DNA from: Rhodoglobus vestalii
GTDB taxonomy: Bacteria; Actinomycetota; Actinomycetes; Actinomycetales; Microbacteriaceae
NCBI RefSeq assembly: GCF_006788895.1
Contig: NZ_VFRA01000001.1
Span: 124,001-188,000 of the forward strand
DNA length: 64,000 bases
Direction: 5' to 3'
Shown here one piece after another: positions 31,255 through 40,048 of the stretch. Made by a program: the position numbers and the translations under genes. A model generated the notes under the pieces. It made no database searches, was not told where the DNA came from, and worked only from the letters and a program-made list of their open reading frames with translations. Every line of letters starts with the position of its first letter. Positions within the stretch are counted from its first letter, which is position 1.

Positions 31255-32673
31255 ATGTCTGATGTGCTGATTGATCGCCCAGAACTCAATGGCTTGGGCC
31301 AGTATGAGTTTGGCTGGGCTGACTCCGACGTTGCGGGAGCCTCCGCACGACGAGGAATCAACGAAGAGGTTGTCCGTGACATCTCAACTTTGAAAAATGA
31401 ACCCGAGTCAATGCTGAAGAAGCGTCTCAAAGGGTTGGAGTTATTCGGCCGCAAGCCGATGCCGAAGTGGGGCGCAGATCTCTCGGGCATCGACTTCGAC
31501 AACATTAAGTACTTCGTCCGTTCCACTGAGAAGCAGGCTCAGACGTGGGAAGACCTTCCGGCCGACATTCGCGATACCTACGAGAAGTTGGGGATTCCGG
31601 AGGCGGAGCGCAATCGTCTCGTGTCTGGTGTGGCCGCTCAGTACGAATCTGAGGTTGTCTTTCACTCCATCAACGCCGAGCTTGAGGCTCAGGGCGTCAT
31701 CTTCATGGACACCGATACGGCACTTCGTGAGCACCCAGAGTTCTTCGACGAATACTTCGGCTCGGTGATTCCCGCTGGCGACAACAAGTTCGCCGCGTTG
31801 AACACCGCCGTCTGGTCGGGTGGATCCTTTGTTTACGTTCCTAAGGGCGTTCACGTCGAAATTCCTCTGCAGGCGTACTTTCGCATCAACACTGAGAACA
31901 TGGGGCAATTTGAGCGCACCCTGATCATTGCTGATGAGGGCTCGTACGTGCACTACATCGAGGGGTGCACGGCACCCATTTACAAGTCCGACTCGCTTCA
32001 CTCCGCCGTCGTCGAGATCATCGTGAAGAAGAACGCGCGAGTTCGCTACACGACGATTCAAAACTGGTCGAATAACGTTTATAACTTGGTAACGAAGCGC
32101 GCAATCGCGCACGAGGGCGCGACCATGGAGTGGATCGACGGAAACATCGGTTCCAAGGTCACGATGAAGTATCCGTCTATCTACCTCGTCGGCGAGCACG
32201 CCAAGGGTGAGACACTCTCTGTGGCCTTTGCGGGACCTGGTCAGCACCAAGATGCCGGCGCAAAAATGATCCATATGGCGCCATACACGACGTCGTCGAT
32301 CGTCTCCAAGTCAGTTGCGCGTGGTGGTGGCCGTGCCGGTTATCGCGGGGAAGTGCGGGTTGATGAGAAGGCTCACCACTCTGCGAACACTGTCCGATGT
32401 GACGCTCTCTTGGTTGACACAATTTCGCGGTCTGACACTTACCCGTCCATCGACATTCGGGTGGATGACGTTCAACTCGGTCACGAAGCTACCGTCTCCA
32501 AGGTCAGTGCAGAGCAGCTCTTCTACCTGCAATCACGCGGAATGGAAGAAGACGAAGCGATGGCAATGATTGTTCGAGGATTCATTGAGCCCATCGCGCG
32601 TGAACTGCCTATGGAGTATGCCTTCGAACTCAATAAGCTCATCGAACTGAGCATGGAAGGATCCGTCGGCTAA
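31255..32673 (+). CDS. sufB: Fe-S cluster assembly protein SufB
   Basis: The scaffold subunit of the SufBCD complex, on which Fe-S clusters are built. The 472-residue product contains [18 protein letters not shown] (about 184-201), [14 protein letters not shown] with a conserved cysteine, and the SufC-facing C-terminus [18 protein letters not shown]. No intein is present, unlike some mycobacterial SufB proteins. The frame opens nine codons earlier, but the ATG at 31255 has a GAGGT SD and begins [11 protein letters not shown]. First gene of the suf operon; the sufD ATG directly follows its stop. Confidence 0.97.
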   Translation: MSDVLIDRPELNGLGQYEFGWADSDVAGASARRGINEEVVRDISTLKNEPESMLKKRLKGLELFGRKPMPKWGADLSGIDFDNIKYFVRSTEKQAQTWEDLPADIRDTYEKLGIPEAERNRLVSGVAAQYESEVVFHSINAELEAQGVIFMDTDTALREHPEFFDEYFGSVIPAGDNKFAALNTAVWSGGSFVYVPKGVHVEIPLQAYFRINTENMGQFERTLIIADEGSYVHYIEGCTAPIYKSDSLHSAVVEIIVKKNARVRYTTIQNWSNNVYNLVTKRAIAHEGATMEWIDGNIGSKVTMKYPSIYLVGEHAKGETLSVAFAGPGQHQDAGAKMIHMAPYTTSSIVSKSVARGGGRAGYRGEVRVDEKAHHSANTVRCDALLVDTISRSDTYPSIDIRVDDVQLGHEATVSKVSAEQLFYLQSRGMEEDEAMAMIVRGFIEPIARELPMEYAFELNKLIELSMEGSVG

Positions 32674-33861
32674 ATGACCCTTGTCACACCAGAACAACAT
32701 GGACTCAAAGCTCACGGCGATGGTGGATGGGATGCCGAAGACAAGAACTTCGTTCCCGTTCAAACGCGCTCAGCTCGCCCCAAGTCTTTTGACCACGCTG
32801 ATTTTGCTCCGATCACTGGCATCGAGGCCGACTGGAAACTCACACCAATAAAGCTCATTACGGTTTTGCTCGACGATGCGCTTGACGGCACGCAATATCC
32901 TTTCGAAGCTGAGGTCCCCGACGGCATCCTGATTGAGTGGGTACCGCGTGACGACAAGAAAATTGCGTCGGCGGGCGCGCCAGAAGACCGCGCATCCGCA
33001 AATGCGTGGTCGAGTTTTGAGCATGCGCTAGCGATCACGGTGTCCGGCGAGGAGCACGTAACTCTGCGCTTGAATCGCACTGATTTGGGGAGTGGCGCCC
33101 GCGGCGCGCACACCGTAATTACGGCGCAACCGCACAGCAACAGCACTATCATCATTGATTCGGCGGGTGCCGCTCTTCTCAGCGAGAACGTTGAGATCGT
33201 CGTGGAGGAGGGCGCGAGCCTCAACGTTGTCAGCGTTCAGGACTGGGACGACGAGGCCGTTCACTTGGCAAGCCATTTCGTTCAGGTCGGGCGCGACGCC
33301 AACCTGAAGCACACGATCGTGTCACTCGGTGGCAAAGTGGTGCGTGTGAACCCGTCTGTGCATCTCTCAGGAGAAGGGTCAGACGGCGAGCTGAACGGTC
33401 TGTACTTTGCAGACAAGGGCCAGCATCTCGAGCAGCGCGTGTACCTTCACCACAAAGCAGCGCACACGCGCGGTCGAGTCAACTATAAGGGCGCACTTCA
33501 GGGTGACGGAGCGCGCACGGTGTGGGTCGGCGACGTTCTCATTGGCAGCGGCGGCACCGGAACCGACAGCTATGAGCAGAACCGCAACCTGGTGCTCACC
33601 GAAGGTACCCGAGCAGATTCGATTCCAAACTTGGAGATCGAAACCGGTGATATCCAAGGAGCCGGGCACGCAAGTGCTACCGGACGTTTCGACGATGAAC
33701 AGCTCTTCTACCTGCAGGCACGCGGCATCTCAGAATCGGAGGCACGTCGTCTCGTCGTGATCGGATTCCTCGCGGAGATCGTTCACAAGGTCGGGGATGA
33801 AAAGCTCGAAGCACGTCTCCACGCCGCTATTGAATCCGAGCTCGAAGGGACCCTCTCGTGA
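32674..33861 (+). CDS. sufD: Fe-S cluster assembly protein SufD
   Basis: The second scaffold-like subunit of the SufBCD complex, homologous to SufB. The 395-residue product shares the beta-helix core and the C-terminal block DDEQLFYLQARGISESEARRL that parallels SufB. SufD typically supports iron delivery and binds SufC. The ATG starts at the base after the sufB TAA, and the stop overlaps the next gene by 4 nt (GTGA), so translation is probably coupled. Confidence 0.95.
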   Translation: MTLVTPEQHGLKAHGDGGWDAEDKNFVPVQTRSARPKSFDHADFAPITGIEADWKLTPIKLITVLLDDALDGTQYPFEAEVPDGILIEWVPRDDKKIASAGAPEDRASANAWSSFEHALAITVSGEEHVTLRLNRTDLGSGARGAHTVITAQPHSNSTIIIDSAGAALLSENVEIVVEEGASLNVVSVQDWDDEAVHLASHFVQVGRDANLKHTIVSLGGKVVRVNPSVHLSGEGSDGELNGLYFADKGQHLEQRVYLHHKAAHTRGRVNYKGALQGDGARTVWVGDVLIGSGGTGTDSYEQNRNLVLTEGTRADSIPNLEIETGDIQGAGHASATGRFDDEQLFYLQARGISESEARRLVVIGFLAEIVHKVGDEKLEARLHAAIESELEGTLS

Positions 33862-34193
33862 CCGCCCAGCGAGTTTGCGCAATCGAGGAACTGGAGCCGA
33901 ACAAGGCGCACCGGGTCGAACTCGATGGCACCGCAATTGCGATTGTTAAGGACTCTGCCGGGGCGGTGCACGCGATCGGCGACACCTGCACCCATGGAGA
34001 TATTTCCCTCTCAGAGGGTTTCGTCGAAGACGGAGCAATCGAATGCTGGGCACACGGTTCGCGATTCTCCCTCGACACGGGAAAACCATTGAGCCTGCCA
34101 GCCTACGAACCTGTACCGGTCTTTGTAGTGAAGATCGACGACGATGGTGGGGTTCACATCGATCCCGAACTCACCGTCGCTATCGAGGGCTAA
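33858..34193 (+). CDS. Rieske-type [2Fe-2S] ferredoxin
   Basis: A 111-residue single-domain Rieske protein. The cluster ligands are C-x-H in DTCTHGDISLSEG (about 41-44) and C-x2-H in ECWAHGSRFSLDTG (about 62-66). Similar proteins are often named non-heme iron oxygenase ferredoxin subunits, but here there is no oxygenase and the gene is locked into the suf operon. Its GTG overlaps the sufD stop. An electron-transfer role in Fe-S assembly is an inference. sufC follows 36 nt later. Confidence 0.93.
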   Translation: MTAQRVCAIEELEPNKAHRVELDGTAIAIVKDSAGAVHAIGDTCTHGDISLSEGFVEDGAIECWAHGSRFSLDTGKPLSLPAYEPVPVFVVKIDDDGGVHIDPELTVAIEG

Positions 34194-34229
34194 ACGCCCT
34201 CCTCCCGAGACCATTAAGGAAAGAAACAC

Positions 34230-34994
34230 ATGTCAGTACTCGCAGTCAAAGACTTGCACGTTAGCGTTGAAACCGAGCAAGGAACCAAGAGCATCCTCAA
34301 CGGAGTTGACCTTACGATCGACCAGGGTGAGATCCACGCCATCATGGGCCCCAATGGTTCGGGTAAGTCCACTCTCGCTTACACAATTGCCGGTCACCCG
34401 AAGTACCACGTCGAGAGTGGGTCTGTGACGCTCGACGGCGAAGAGGTGCTCGATATGAGCATTGACGAGCGTGCACGCGCTGGGCTCTTTTTGGCAATGC
34501 AGTATCCCGTGGAGATTCCCGGGGTCAAGGTTGCAGACTTCCTCCGCACCGCCAAGACCGCGCTGAGTGGCGAGGCACCCGCACTTCGCCCGTGGATCAA
34601 AGAGGTAAACGCGTCGATGAAGGCACTGCGGATGGAAAAATCTTTCTCCGACCGGAACGTGAATGAGGGTTTCTCTGGTGGCGAGAAGAAGCGCAACGAA
34701 ATCCTGCAGCTTGAGCTTCTGAAGCCGCGCTTCGCAATTTTGGACGAGACCGACTCAGGGCTCGACGTTGATGCTCTCAAAATCGTCTCTGAGGGCGTAA
34801 ACCGTGCGCACGAGTCGACCGGTCTCGGGCTGCTTTTGATCACCCACTACACCCGTATTTTGCGCTACATCAAGCCCGATTTCGTTCACGTTTTCGTCGA
34901 CGGTCGTATCGCTGAACAGGGTGGTCCTGAACTCGCAGATCGCCTAGAAAACGAAGGCTACGATCGATTTTTGACCGACACGAGCGTAGCCTAA
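34230..34994 (+). CDS. sufC: Fe-S cluster assembly ATPase SufC
   Basis: The ABC-type ATPase of the SufBCD complex. The 254-residue product has Walker A GPNGSGKST (about 37-45), the signature FSGGEKKRNEILQ (about 149-161) and Walker B with ILDETDSGLD. The D-loop ETDSGLD distinguishes SufC from transport ATPases. TAAGGAAAG precedes the ATG. It lies between the Rieske gene and a SufT-like gene. Confidence 0.97.
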   Translation: MSVLAVKDLHVSVETEQGTKSILNGVDLTIDQGEIHAIMGPNGSGKSTLAYTIAGHPKYHVESGSVTLDGEEVLDMSIDERARAGLFLAMQYPVEIPGVKVADFLRTAKTALSGEAPALRPWIKEVNASMKALRMEKSFSDRNVNEGFSGGEKKRNEILQLELLKPRFAILDETDSGLDVDALKIVSEGVNRAHESTGLGLLLITHYTRILRYIKPDFVHVFVDGRIAEQGGPELADRLENEGYDRFLTDTSVA

Positions 34995-34998
34995 GCGT

Positions 34999-35328
34999 AT
35001 GTCTACAGTTCTGGCCCCCGCCCTCTTCGATGAAGTTGAAGAGGCGCTAAAAGATGTCATCGACCCCGAGCTCGGCGTCAACATTGTGGATCTCGGTCTT
35101 ATCTACGACCTGAGCTGGGATCCCGAGAACAATGCGCTCATCATCAGCATGACTCTCACATCAGCGGGATGCCCGCTGACCGACGTGATCGAAGAGCAGA
35201 TCGCTCAGTGTCTCGACAATGTTGTAGAAGCATTCCGTATCAACTGGGTGTGGATGCCACCGTGGGGGCCAGAAAAAATTACCGATGACGGTCGCGACAT
35301 GATGCGTGCGCTCGGCTTCTCCATTTAG
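34999..35328 (+). CDS. sufT: MIP18/DUF59 Fe-S assembly factor (SufT-like)
   Basis: A 109-residue protein of the MIP18/PaaD/SufT family that helps mature Fe-S proteins. The family segment VIDPELGVNIVDLGLIYDL (about 19-37) and the conserved cysteine in TSAGCPLTDVI (near 57) are present. It starts 4 nt after sufC. In many actinobacteria sufS and sufU sit between sufC and this gene; here they are absent. Confidence 0.92.
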   Translation: MSTVLAPALFDEVEEALKDVIDPELGVNIVDLGLIYDLSWDPENNALIISMTLTSAGCPLTDVIEEQIAQCLDNVVEAFRINWVWMPPWGPEKITDDGRDMMRALGFSI

Positions 35329-35474
35329 GATATCTCGCGCCCTTTAGCGTCGTCGCTGTGCGGGATGCCTGAACGTGTCACCGCATTGGGGCCGAGCAGC
35401 CAACGCTAGGAAGTAGACTAGCTGGTTGGTGATGTTGCCCGTAAACCCCTACCCCAAGATTTGGATGTTTTGAC

Positions 35475-37073
35475 GTGCTTGCTGTGCATGATCTCGAGTT
35501 GCGCGTTGGCGAACGCATGCTGATGCAGGATGTCAACTTCCGTGTAGATCGCGGCGATAAAATCGGCTTGGTCGGGCGCAACGGCGCGGGAAAGACTACC
35601 CTCACCAAAACGCTTGCTGGTGAGCTTGAAGCAACAGGCGGGGCTATCGAGCGCACCGGCGAAATCGGCTACCTGCCGCAAGACCCCCGCTCAGGAAACC
35701 CGGAGGACCTCGCTCGCACCCGCATTCTCGATGCTCGCGGCTTGGGGAGCATCGTTCTGAAGATGCGCCAAGCTCAAGACGAGATGGGAAGCAGCGATCC
35801 TGCCGTCAGCACCGCCGCGATGGATCGCTACAGCAAGTTGGACGACCGTTTTCTTTCACTGGGCGGGTACGCAGCCGAAGCCGAAGCGGCATCGATTGCT
35901 AGCAATCTGAGTCTGCCAGACCGCATCCTCGACCAACCACTGTCGACGCTATCCGGTGGTCAACGTCGCCGCATCGAACTTGCGCGAATCCTGTTCTCAG
36001 GCGCTGACACGATGCTCCTCGACGAGCCGACAAACCACCTCGATGCCGATTCGGTGGTGTGGCTACGAGAATTCTTGAAGAACTTCTCCGGTGGCCTTAT
36101 CGTCATCAGTCACGATGTCGAACTTGTTGAAGATACCGTGAATAAGGTCTTCTATCTGGACGGCAACCGTCAGCAGATTGATCAGTACAACATGGGCTGG
36201 AAGCACTACCTGCGCCAGCGCCAGTCTGATGAAGAGCGCCGCAAAAAGGAGCGTGCAAACGCAGAGAAGAAGGCCAGCACGCTGCAGGCACAGGCCGCGA
36301 GATTTGGCGCGAAGGCGTCGAAAGCCGCGTCAGCTCACCAGATGGTGGCACGCGCAGAAAAGCTGCTTGCCGGTCTTGACGATGTGCGAACGACCGACCG
36401 GGTGGCGGCTCTGCGCTTTCCCGAACCCGCCCCGTGTGGGCGAACGCCTCTCATGGGCCACAATCTCAGCAAGAGCTACGGTTCGTTGGAGATATTCACC
36501 TCGGTAGACCTTGCAATCGATCGTGGTTCCAAAGTGGTGATTCTGGGATTCAACGGTGCCGGAAAGACCACCCTTTTACGCATGCTTGCTGGCGTCGATG
36601 AGCCGGATACTGGGCGCATCGAACCTGGCCACGGACTCCGCGTTGGATACTACGCCCAAGAACACGAAACCATTGATGTCAAGCGTTCTGTGCTTGAAAA
36701 CATGGTCTCTTCGTCGCCGCACATTACTGAGATGGAGGCGCGTCGAGTGCTTGGTTCGTTCCTCTTCACCGGTGACGACTCAGCAAAGCCTGCGGGTGTT
36801 CTGTCCGGTGGGGAGAAGACTCGACTCGCTTTGGCAATGATCGTAGTGAGTGGCGCGAACGTGCTTCTGCTCGATGAGCCGACAAACAACTTGGACCCCG
36901 CAAGCCGGGAAGAGATCTTAGGTGCACTGGCAAACTACAAGGGAGCCGTTGTACTGGTAAGCCACGATGAGGGCGCCGTAGAGGCTCTCAATCCTGAACG
37001 AGTTCTGATTCTCCCTGACGGCATTGAAGACCATTGGAACAAGGATTACGCAGAACTCATTTCGCTGTCATAG
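35475..37073 (+). CDS. ABC-F family ATPase
   Basis: A 532-residue protein with two ABC ATPase domains and no membrane segments, the layout of ABC-F translation factors that act on the ribosome. Walker A motifs are GRNGAGKTT (about 35) and GFNGAGKTT (about 358). The signatures are LSGGQRRRIELAR and LSGGEKTRLALA. The linker between domains (about 235-300) is very rich in Lys, Arg and Ala, as expected for the arm that contacts P-site tRNA. Whether it protects against an antibiotic or is a housekeeping factor cannot be told. The GTG start lacks a clear SD. The 146 nt before it hold only a TAGACT box at 35414. Confidence 0.93.
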   Translation: MLAVHDLELRVGERMLMQDVNFRVDRGDKIGLVGRNGAGKTTLTKTLAGELEATGGAIERTGEIGYLPQDPRSGNPEDLARTRILDARGLGSIVLKMRQAQDEMGSSDPAVSTAAMDRYSKLDDRFLSLGGYAAEAEAASIASNLSLPDRILDQPLSTLSGGQRRRIELARILFSGADTMLLDEPTNHLDADSVVWLREFLKNFSGGLIVISHDVELVEDTVNKVFYLDGNRQQIDQYNMGWKHYLRQRQSDEERRKKERANAEKKASTLQAQAARFGAKASKAASAHQMVARAEKLLAGLDDVRTTDRVAALRFPEPAPCGRTPLMGHNLSKSYGSLEIFTSVDLAIDRGSKVVILGFNGAGKTTLLRMLAGVDEPDTGRIEPGHGLRVGYYAQEHETIDVKRSVLENMVSSSPHITEMEARRVLGSFLFTGDDSAKPAGVLSGGEKTRLALAMIVVSGANVLLLDEPTNNLDPASREEILGALANYKGAVVLVSHDEGAVEALNPERVLILPDGIEDHWNKDYAELISLS

Positions 37074-37083
37074 CTAGGAACAG

Positions 37084-37920
37084 CTACGCGTCGATAATGG
37101 CGTCTTCGATTTGCGCATCGGTAGGACCGCGTTCTTCGGTTTTGCGCTTGCGTTTTTCGGCACGCTTCCGCTCGACGGGATCGGCTTCATTGATCAGTCG
37201 GTATTCCTGCCGGATTGCCCATCCGAGCCCAATAAATGCGAGCACCCCAAACGCGACCCACTGGAACGCGTACGACAGGTGTGCACCCTCATCGAGCAGA
37301 GGTTTCGGATAGGCGATTGGCATGTCAGCCACGCCGGGCGATTCCGACGCCAACAGGCCAAATCCGCCAACGTAGGTTGGCCTATCGAGCATCTGTTCAA
37401 CGGTGGGTAGATGTATGGTCGCCACTTGACCATCCGGGGCGGAGCGCCCCTGAACGGTCGGCTCGCTCGGTTTGAGGCGCACCACGGCGTCGATTTGACC
37501 TGTTGGGGGAGCGGGCACCGCATCCGGAGCATCTTGGCTGTTTCCCGCTGGGACCCAGCCGCGATCCACCACGATTACACGGCCGCTGTTGAGCTGAAAC
37601 GGTACCAGTACTTCGAATCCGGGTTGCCCTGAGTAGGGGCGGCCGCGAACAAGGAGTTGTTTGGAGGCCAGGTACTCCCCACTGATGGTGACCGGCATCC
37701 ACTTGTTATCGTCATCAAAGTTCTCGAGATCCGGCATAACACTTTCGAGCTGCTGAGGCTCGGCCTGCCAATTCTCGCTGATACGCGCGACCTCGGTAGC
37801 AGCCTCCTCTCTGCGGTCGAACTGCCACTGAGAGAGAAATACGCAGCCGATCGCGAAAGCGAGAACGAGCGCCAAATAGCCAAACCACCGCCGCGAGAAA
37901 GCAAAACGCCACTTTTTCAT
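37084..37920 (-). CDS. SURF1 family cytochrome oxidase biogenesis protein
   Basis: A 278-residue SURF1/Shy1 protein, which assists assembly or heme insertion of aa3-type cytochrome c oxidase. It has an N-terminal membrane helix (about 13-30), a periplasmic domain with VRGRPYSGQPGFEVLVPF and VVDRGWVPAG, and a C-terminal helix (about 222-243) preceded by HLSYAFQWVAF. The tail is Lys/Arg-rich and cytoplasmic. The ATG overlaps the stop of the upstream small gene by 4 nt (ATGA), which sets the start. It fits with ctaA and ctaB 7 kb away. Confidence 0.93.
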   Translation of the reverse strand: MKKWRFAFSRRWFGYLALVLAFAIGCVFLSQWQFDRREEAATEVARISENWQAEPQQLESVMPDLENFDDDNKWMPVTISGEYLASKQLLVRGRPYSGQPGFEVLVPFQLNSGRVIVVDRGWVPAGNSQDAPDAVPAPPTGQIDAVVRLKPSEPTVQGRSAPDGQVATIHLPTVEQMLDRPTYVGGFGLLASESPGVADMPIAYPKPLLDEGAHLSYAFQWVAFGVLAFIGLGWAIRQEYRLINEADPVERKRAEKRKRKTEERGPTDAQIEDAIIDA

Positions 37921-38159
37921 TGCGTGTTTCCGTCCGGGACGATCGTGGCCGGAATTTCCCAATCACTAACGATCACGGGAAATGCCCGGGTTCTGAGGTA
38001 TTCACTGAGATAGTCAACGTGATCGTCACACGCCACCCAAATTTTGACCCGATCCGGGCCATGAATGCGGGGATTGCGCCAATTGACGTTCCATCGAGCA
38101 TCCGCTAAACAGCCTGCTCGCGAGCACCGTGATGCCGCCGGACCGCTCTCGCCAATCAC
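37917..38159 (-). CDS. Small Cys/His protein between DUF3099 and SURF1
   Basis: An 80-residue protein of unknown function. It has Cys12, Cys17, His33, Cys44 and His47, that is C-x4-C and C-x2-H, which could form one zinc or other metal site. No signal peptide or membrane helix is seen. I recall homologues being labelled acetone carboxylase in databases; nothing here supports that enzyme. The GTG at 38159 overlaps the DUF3099 stop (GTGA), and the stop overlaps the SURF1 ATG (ATGA), so all three are likely made together. A role in respiratory-complex assembly is an inference from context. Confidence 0.8.
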   Translation of the reverse strand: MIGESGPAASRCSRAGCLADARWNVNWRNPRIHGPDRVKIWVACDDHVDYLSEYLRTRAFPVIVSDWEIPATIVPDGNTQ

Positions 38160-38458
38160 CAATTGGGCCTATCAGGGCGCCTAGGCACAGTGGGGGAGCT
38201 AATCGAGCCCACAGCTAGTTGTTCCGGTGCGTTCAGCATGCCCGGTCGTTGCGTCGTAACGCTCGCGAGAACGACCGCAACCCAGGGCAATACAATTGCG
38301 CCCAAGATAGGCAACACGAGCCACCACCCTGTGACGAAGAGACAGAGGATTACACAGATAACACGGATGCTCATCGCGATCAGGTAGTTGACTTCACGCC
38401 GGCGGCGCTCATCTTGAGGCCGTTCGGGGAGAGACGTGATGGACTCAGGACTATTCAT
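38156..38458 (-). CDS. DUF3099 membrane protein
   Basis: A 100-residue actinobacterial protein of the DUF3099 family. The family N-terminus ESITSLPERPQDERRRREV is followed by two membrane helices (about 28-45 and 48-66). Function is unknown. The ATG at 38458 is preferred because it begins the conserved segment and has GAGAAAG just upstream; a GTG at 38491 would add 11 residues. First gene of the overlapping operon DUF3099 - small Cys/His protein - SURF1. It is divergent from fabG. Confidence 0.85.
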   Translation of the reverse strand: MNSPESITSLPERPQDERRRREVNYLIAMSIRVICVILCLFVTGWWLVLPILGAIVLPWVAVVLASVTTQRPGMLNAPEQLAVGSISSPTVPRRPDRPNW

Positions 38459-38518
38459 GGGCTTTCTCAGGTCGCCTAGGGATCGTTTCACTAAAGACTA
38501 CGCCGCTGTTTACGACTA

Positions 38519-38524
38519 TATGCT
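38519..38524 (+). promoter_or_regulatory. -10 element of fabG
   Basis: TATGCT ends 7 nt before the ATG at 38532, the same geometry as the other predicted leaderless genes in this window. Confidence 0.4.
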
Positions 38525-38531
38525 GGGAACT

Positions 38532-39254
38532 ATGAGTCGCACAGCACCCGAATCACGGATCGTTTTAGTCACCGGAGGCAACCGCGGTATTGGCCGGGCC
38601 ATCGCGGAAGAGTTTGTGGCGCAGGGGTATAAGGTCGCCGTCACTGCGCGCTCGGGTTCCGGTCCAGAAGGCACCCTCACAGTTATCGCGGACGTCACCG
38701 AACCAGTCAGCGTCGATGCCGCTTTTACGGAGGTCGAGTCCAAGCTTGGGCCCATTGAAGTTGTTGTGGCAAACGCAGGAATTACCCGAGACATGTTGCT
38801 TATGCGAATGAGCGACGATGATTTCACGCAAGTGGTCGATACCAATCTTTCCGGCGCTTTCCGTGTTGTCAAGAGGGCGTCGAAAGGCATGATGAAGGCG
38901 CGCTTCGGCCGCATAATTTTGGTCTCGAGCGTTGTTGGCCTCCTTGGATCTGCCGGGCAGGTCAACTACTCCGCTTCGAAGAGTGGTCTCATTGGACTAG
39001 CCCGTTCGCTCACCCGCGAGCTGGGGAGTCGCGGTATCACGGCAAACGTCGTCGCCCCCGGCTTCATAGAGACCGACATGACCGCTGCCCTCCCCGCCGA
39101 GCAACAGAATGCATACCTCAAGCAAATCCCCGCCAGTCGGTTTGCGCAGCCCGCGGAAGTCGCGAAGGCAATAGTGTGGCTGGCGAGTGACGATGCCGCC
39201 TACATTTCCGGTGCCGTAATCCCCGTTGACGGCGGTCTCGGGATGGGCCACTGA
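38532..39254 (+). CDS. fabG: 3-oxoacyl-ACP reductase
   Basis: A 240-residue short-chain dehydrogenase that most resembles the NADPH-dependent 3-oxoacyl-ACP reductase of fatty acid synthesis. It has the cofactor loop VTGGNRGIG (about 12-20), NAGIT (about 81-85), the catalytic Ser in LVSSVVG, and Tyr/Lys in NYSASKSGL (about 145-153). PGFIETDMT is also present. The open frame starts earlier, but the ATG at 38532 gives the normal length. Isolated FabG-like reductases can also act on other acyl or sugar substrates, so the exact role is less sure than the family. Confidence 0.9.
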   Translation: MSRTAPESRIVLVTGGNRGIGRAIAEEFVAQGYKVAVTARSGSGPEGTLTVIADVTEPVSVDAAFTEVESKLGPIEVVVANAGITRDMLLMRMSDDDFTQVVDTNLSGAFRVVKRASKGMMKARFGRIILVSSVVGLLGSAGQVNYSASKSGLIGLARSLTRELGSRGITANVVAPGFIETDMTAALPAEQQNAYLKQIPASRFAQPAEVAKAIVWLASDDAAYISGAVIPVDGGLGMGH

Positions 39255-39265
39255 CCCTCAGCTCG

Positions 39266-39910
39266 CTAGCCCCGAAGCCCGAGCAACGGCAACAGGGCGC
39301 TCAAGTCTCGCGTGTCGATGTGTACATCAGCGTTGGCTCGAACGATCGGTTTAGCGGTTATTCCGACCGAGAGCGCGGCTGCTTTCATCATGAGCAGGTC
39401 GTTGGCACCGTCACCCACGGCGATAGTGCCAGACAGGGGAGTGCCGGAGTCGTTGGCCCACTCGCGAAGCGCATCAGCCTTGGCCCGGGAATCGATGATG
39501 GCTCCGATCAGCTTGCCCGTCAGTATCCCATTGACGACCTCGAGTCGATTGGCTCGGGCGTAACTCAACCCGAGTTTGCGGGCCACGGGATCGAGGAGTT
39601 CGTGAAACCCGCCGGACACGGCACCGACACGCCCGCCGGCTGCGACGACGGTGGCAATCATTTCTTCCGCTCCGCGCGTCACGCGGATCTGGCGCCCACT
39701 CTCGCCCAAAACCCTTTCGGGAAGGCCTTCAAGTGTTGCGACCCGCGCGCGCAAGCTCTGCTCGAAGTCGAGCTCGCCATTCATTGCCTTAGCGGTGATC
39801 TCGGCGACTTCGGGTTCAGAGCCCGCGTGAGCCGCAAGCAACTCAATTGCTTCGTTCTCGATCAGAGTGGAATCAACATCGAGCACAACGAGGAACGTTG
39901 ACAACGGCAT
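39266..39910 (-). CDS. serB: Phosphoserine phosphatase
   Basis: Catalyses the last step of serine synthesis, removing phosphate from O-phosphoserine. The 214-residue HAD-family product has the nucleophile motif VVLDVDSTLI (Asp near 10), the second motif GAVSGGFHEL (about 96-105) and the third block GDGANDLLMM (about 165-174). The regulatory ACT domain of longer SerB proteins is absent. The ATG at 39910 follows AGGAAAGG; an earlier in-frame GTG at 39943 would add a non-conserved leader. It converges on fabG. Confidence 0.93.
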   Translation of the reverse strand: MPLSTFLVVLDVDSTLIENEAIELLAAHAGSEPEVAEITAKAMNGELDFEQSLRARVATLEGLPERVLGESGRQIRVTRGAEEMIATVVAAGGRVGAVSGGFHELLDPVARKLGLSYARANRLEVVNGILTGKLIGAIIDSRAKADALREWANDSGTPLSGTIAVGDGANDLLMMKAAALSVGITAKPIVRANADVHIDTRDLSALLPLLGLRG

Positions 39911-39971
39911 AACCTTTCCTGTGACGGCGACTACCGTGGTCAATCCACATCACACCACGCCACACGCCAGA

Positions 39972-40005
39972 CTATCGGGGTCCTCAAGCTATCGGGGTCG
40001 TCAAA
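39972..40005. repeat. 17-bp tandem direct repeat upstream of an ABC ATPase gene
   Basis: CTATCGGGGTCCTCAAG (39972-39988) is followed directly by CTATCGGGGTCGTCAAA (39989-40005), identical at 15 of 17 positions. It lies 30 nt before the -10 box of the ABC ATPase gene. Confidence 0.8.
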
Positions 40006-40034
40006 GGGAGCACACGCGCTGTGGCTTGAGCGAA

Positions 40035-40040
40035 TAGGAT
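40035..40040 (+). promoter_or_regulatory. -10 element of the ABC ATPase gene
   Basis: TAGGAT ends 8 nt before the ATG at 40049. It supports that ATG over the GTG two codons upstream. Confidence 0.45.
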
Positions 40041-40048
40041 AGGTGATC

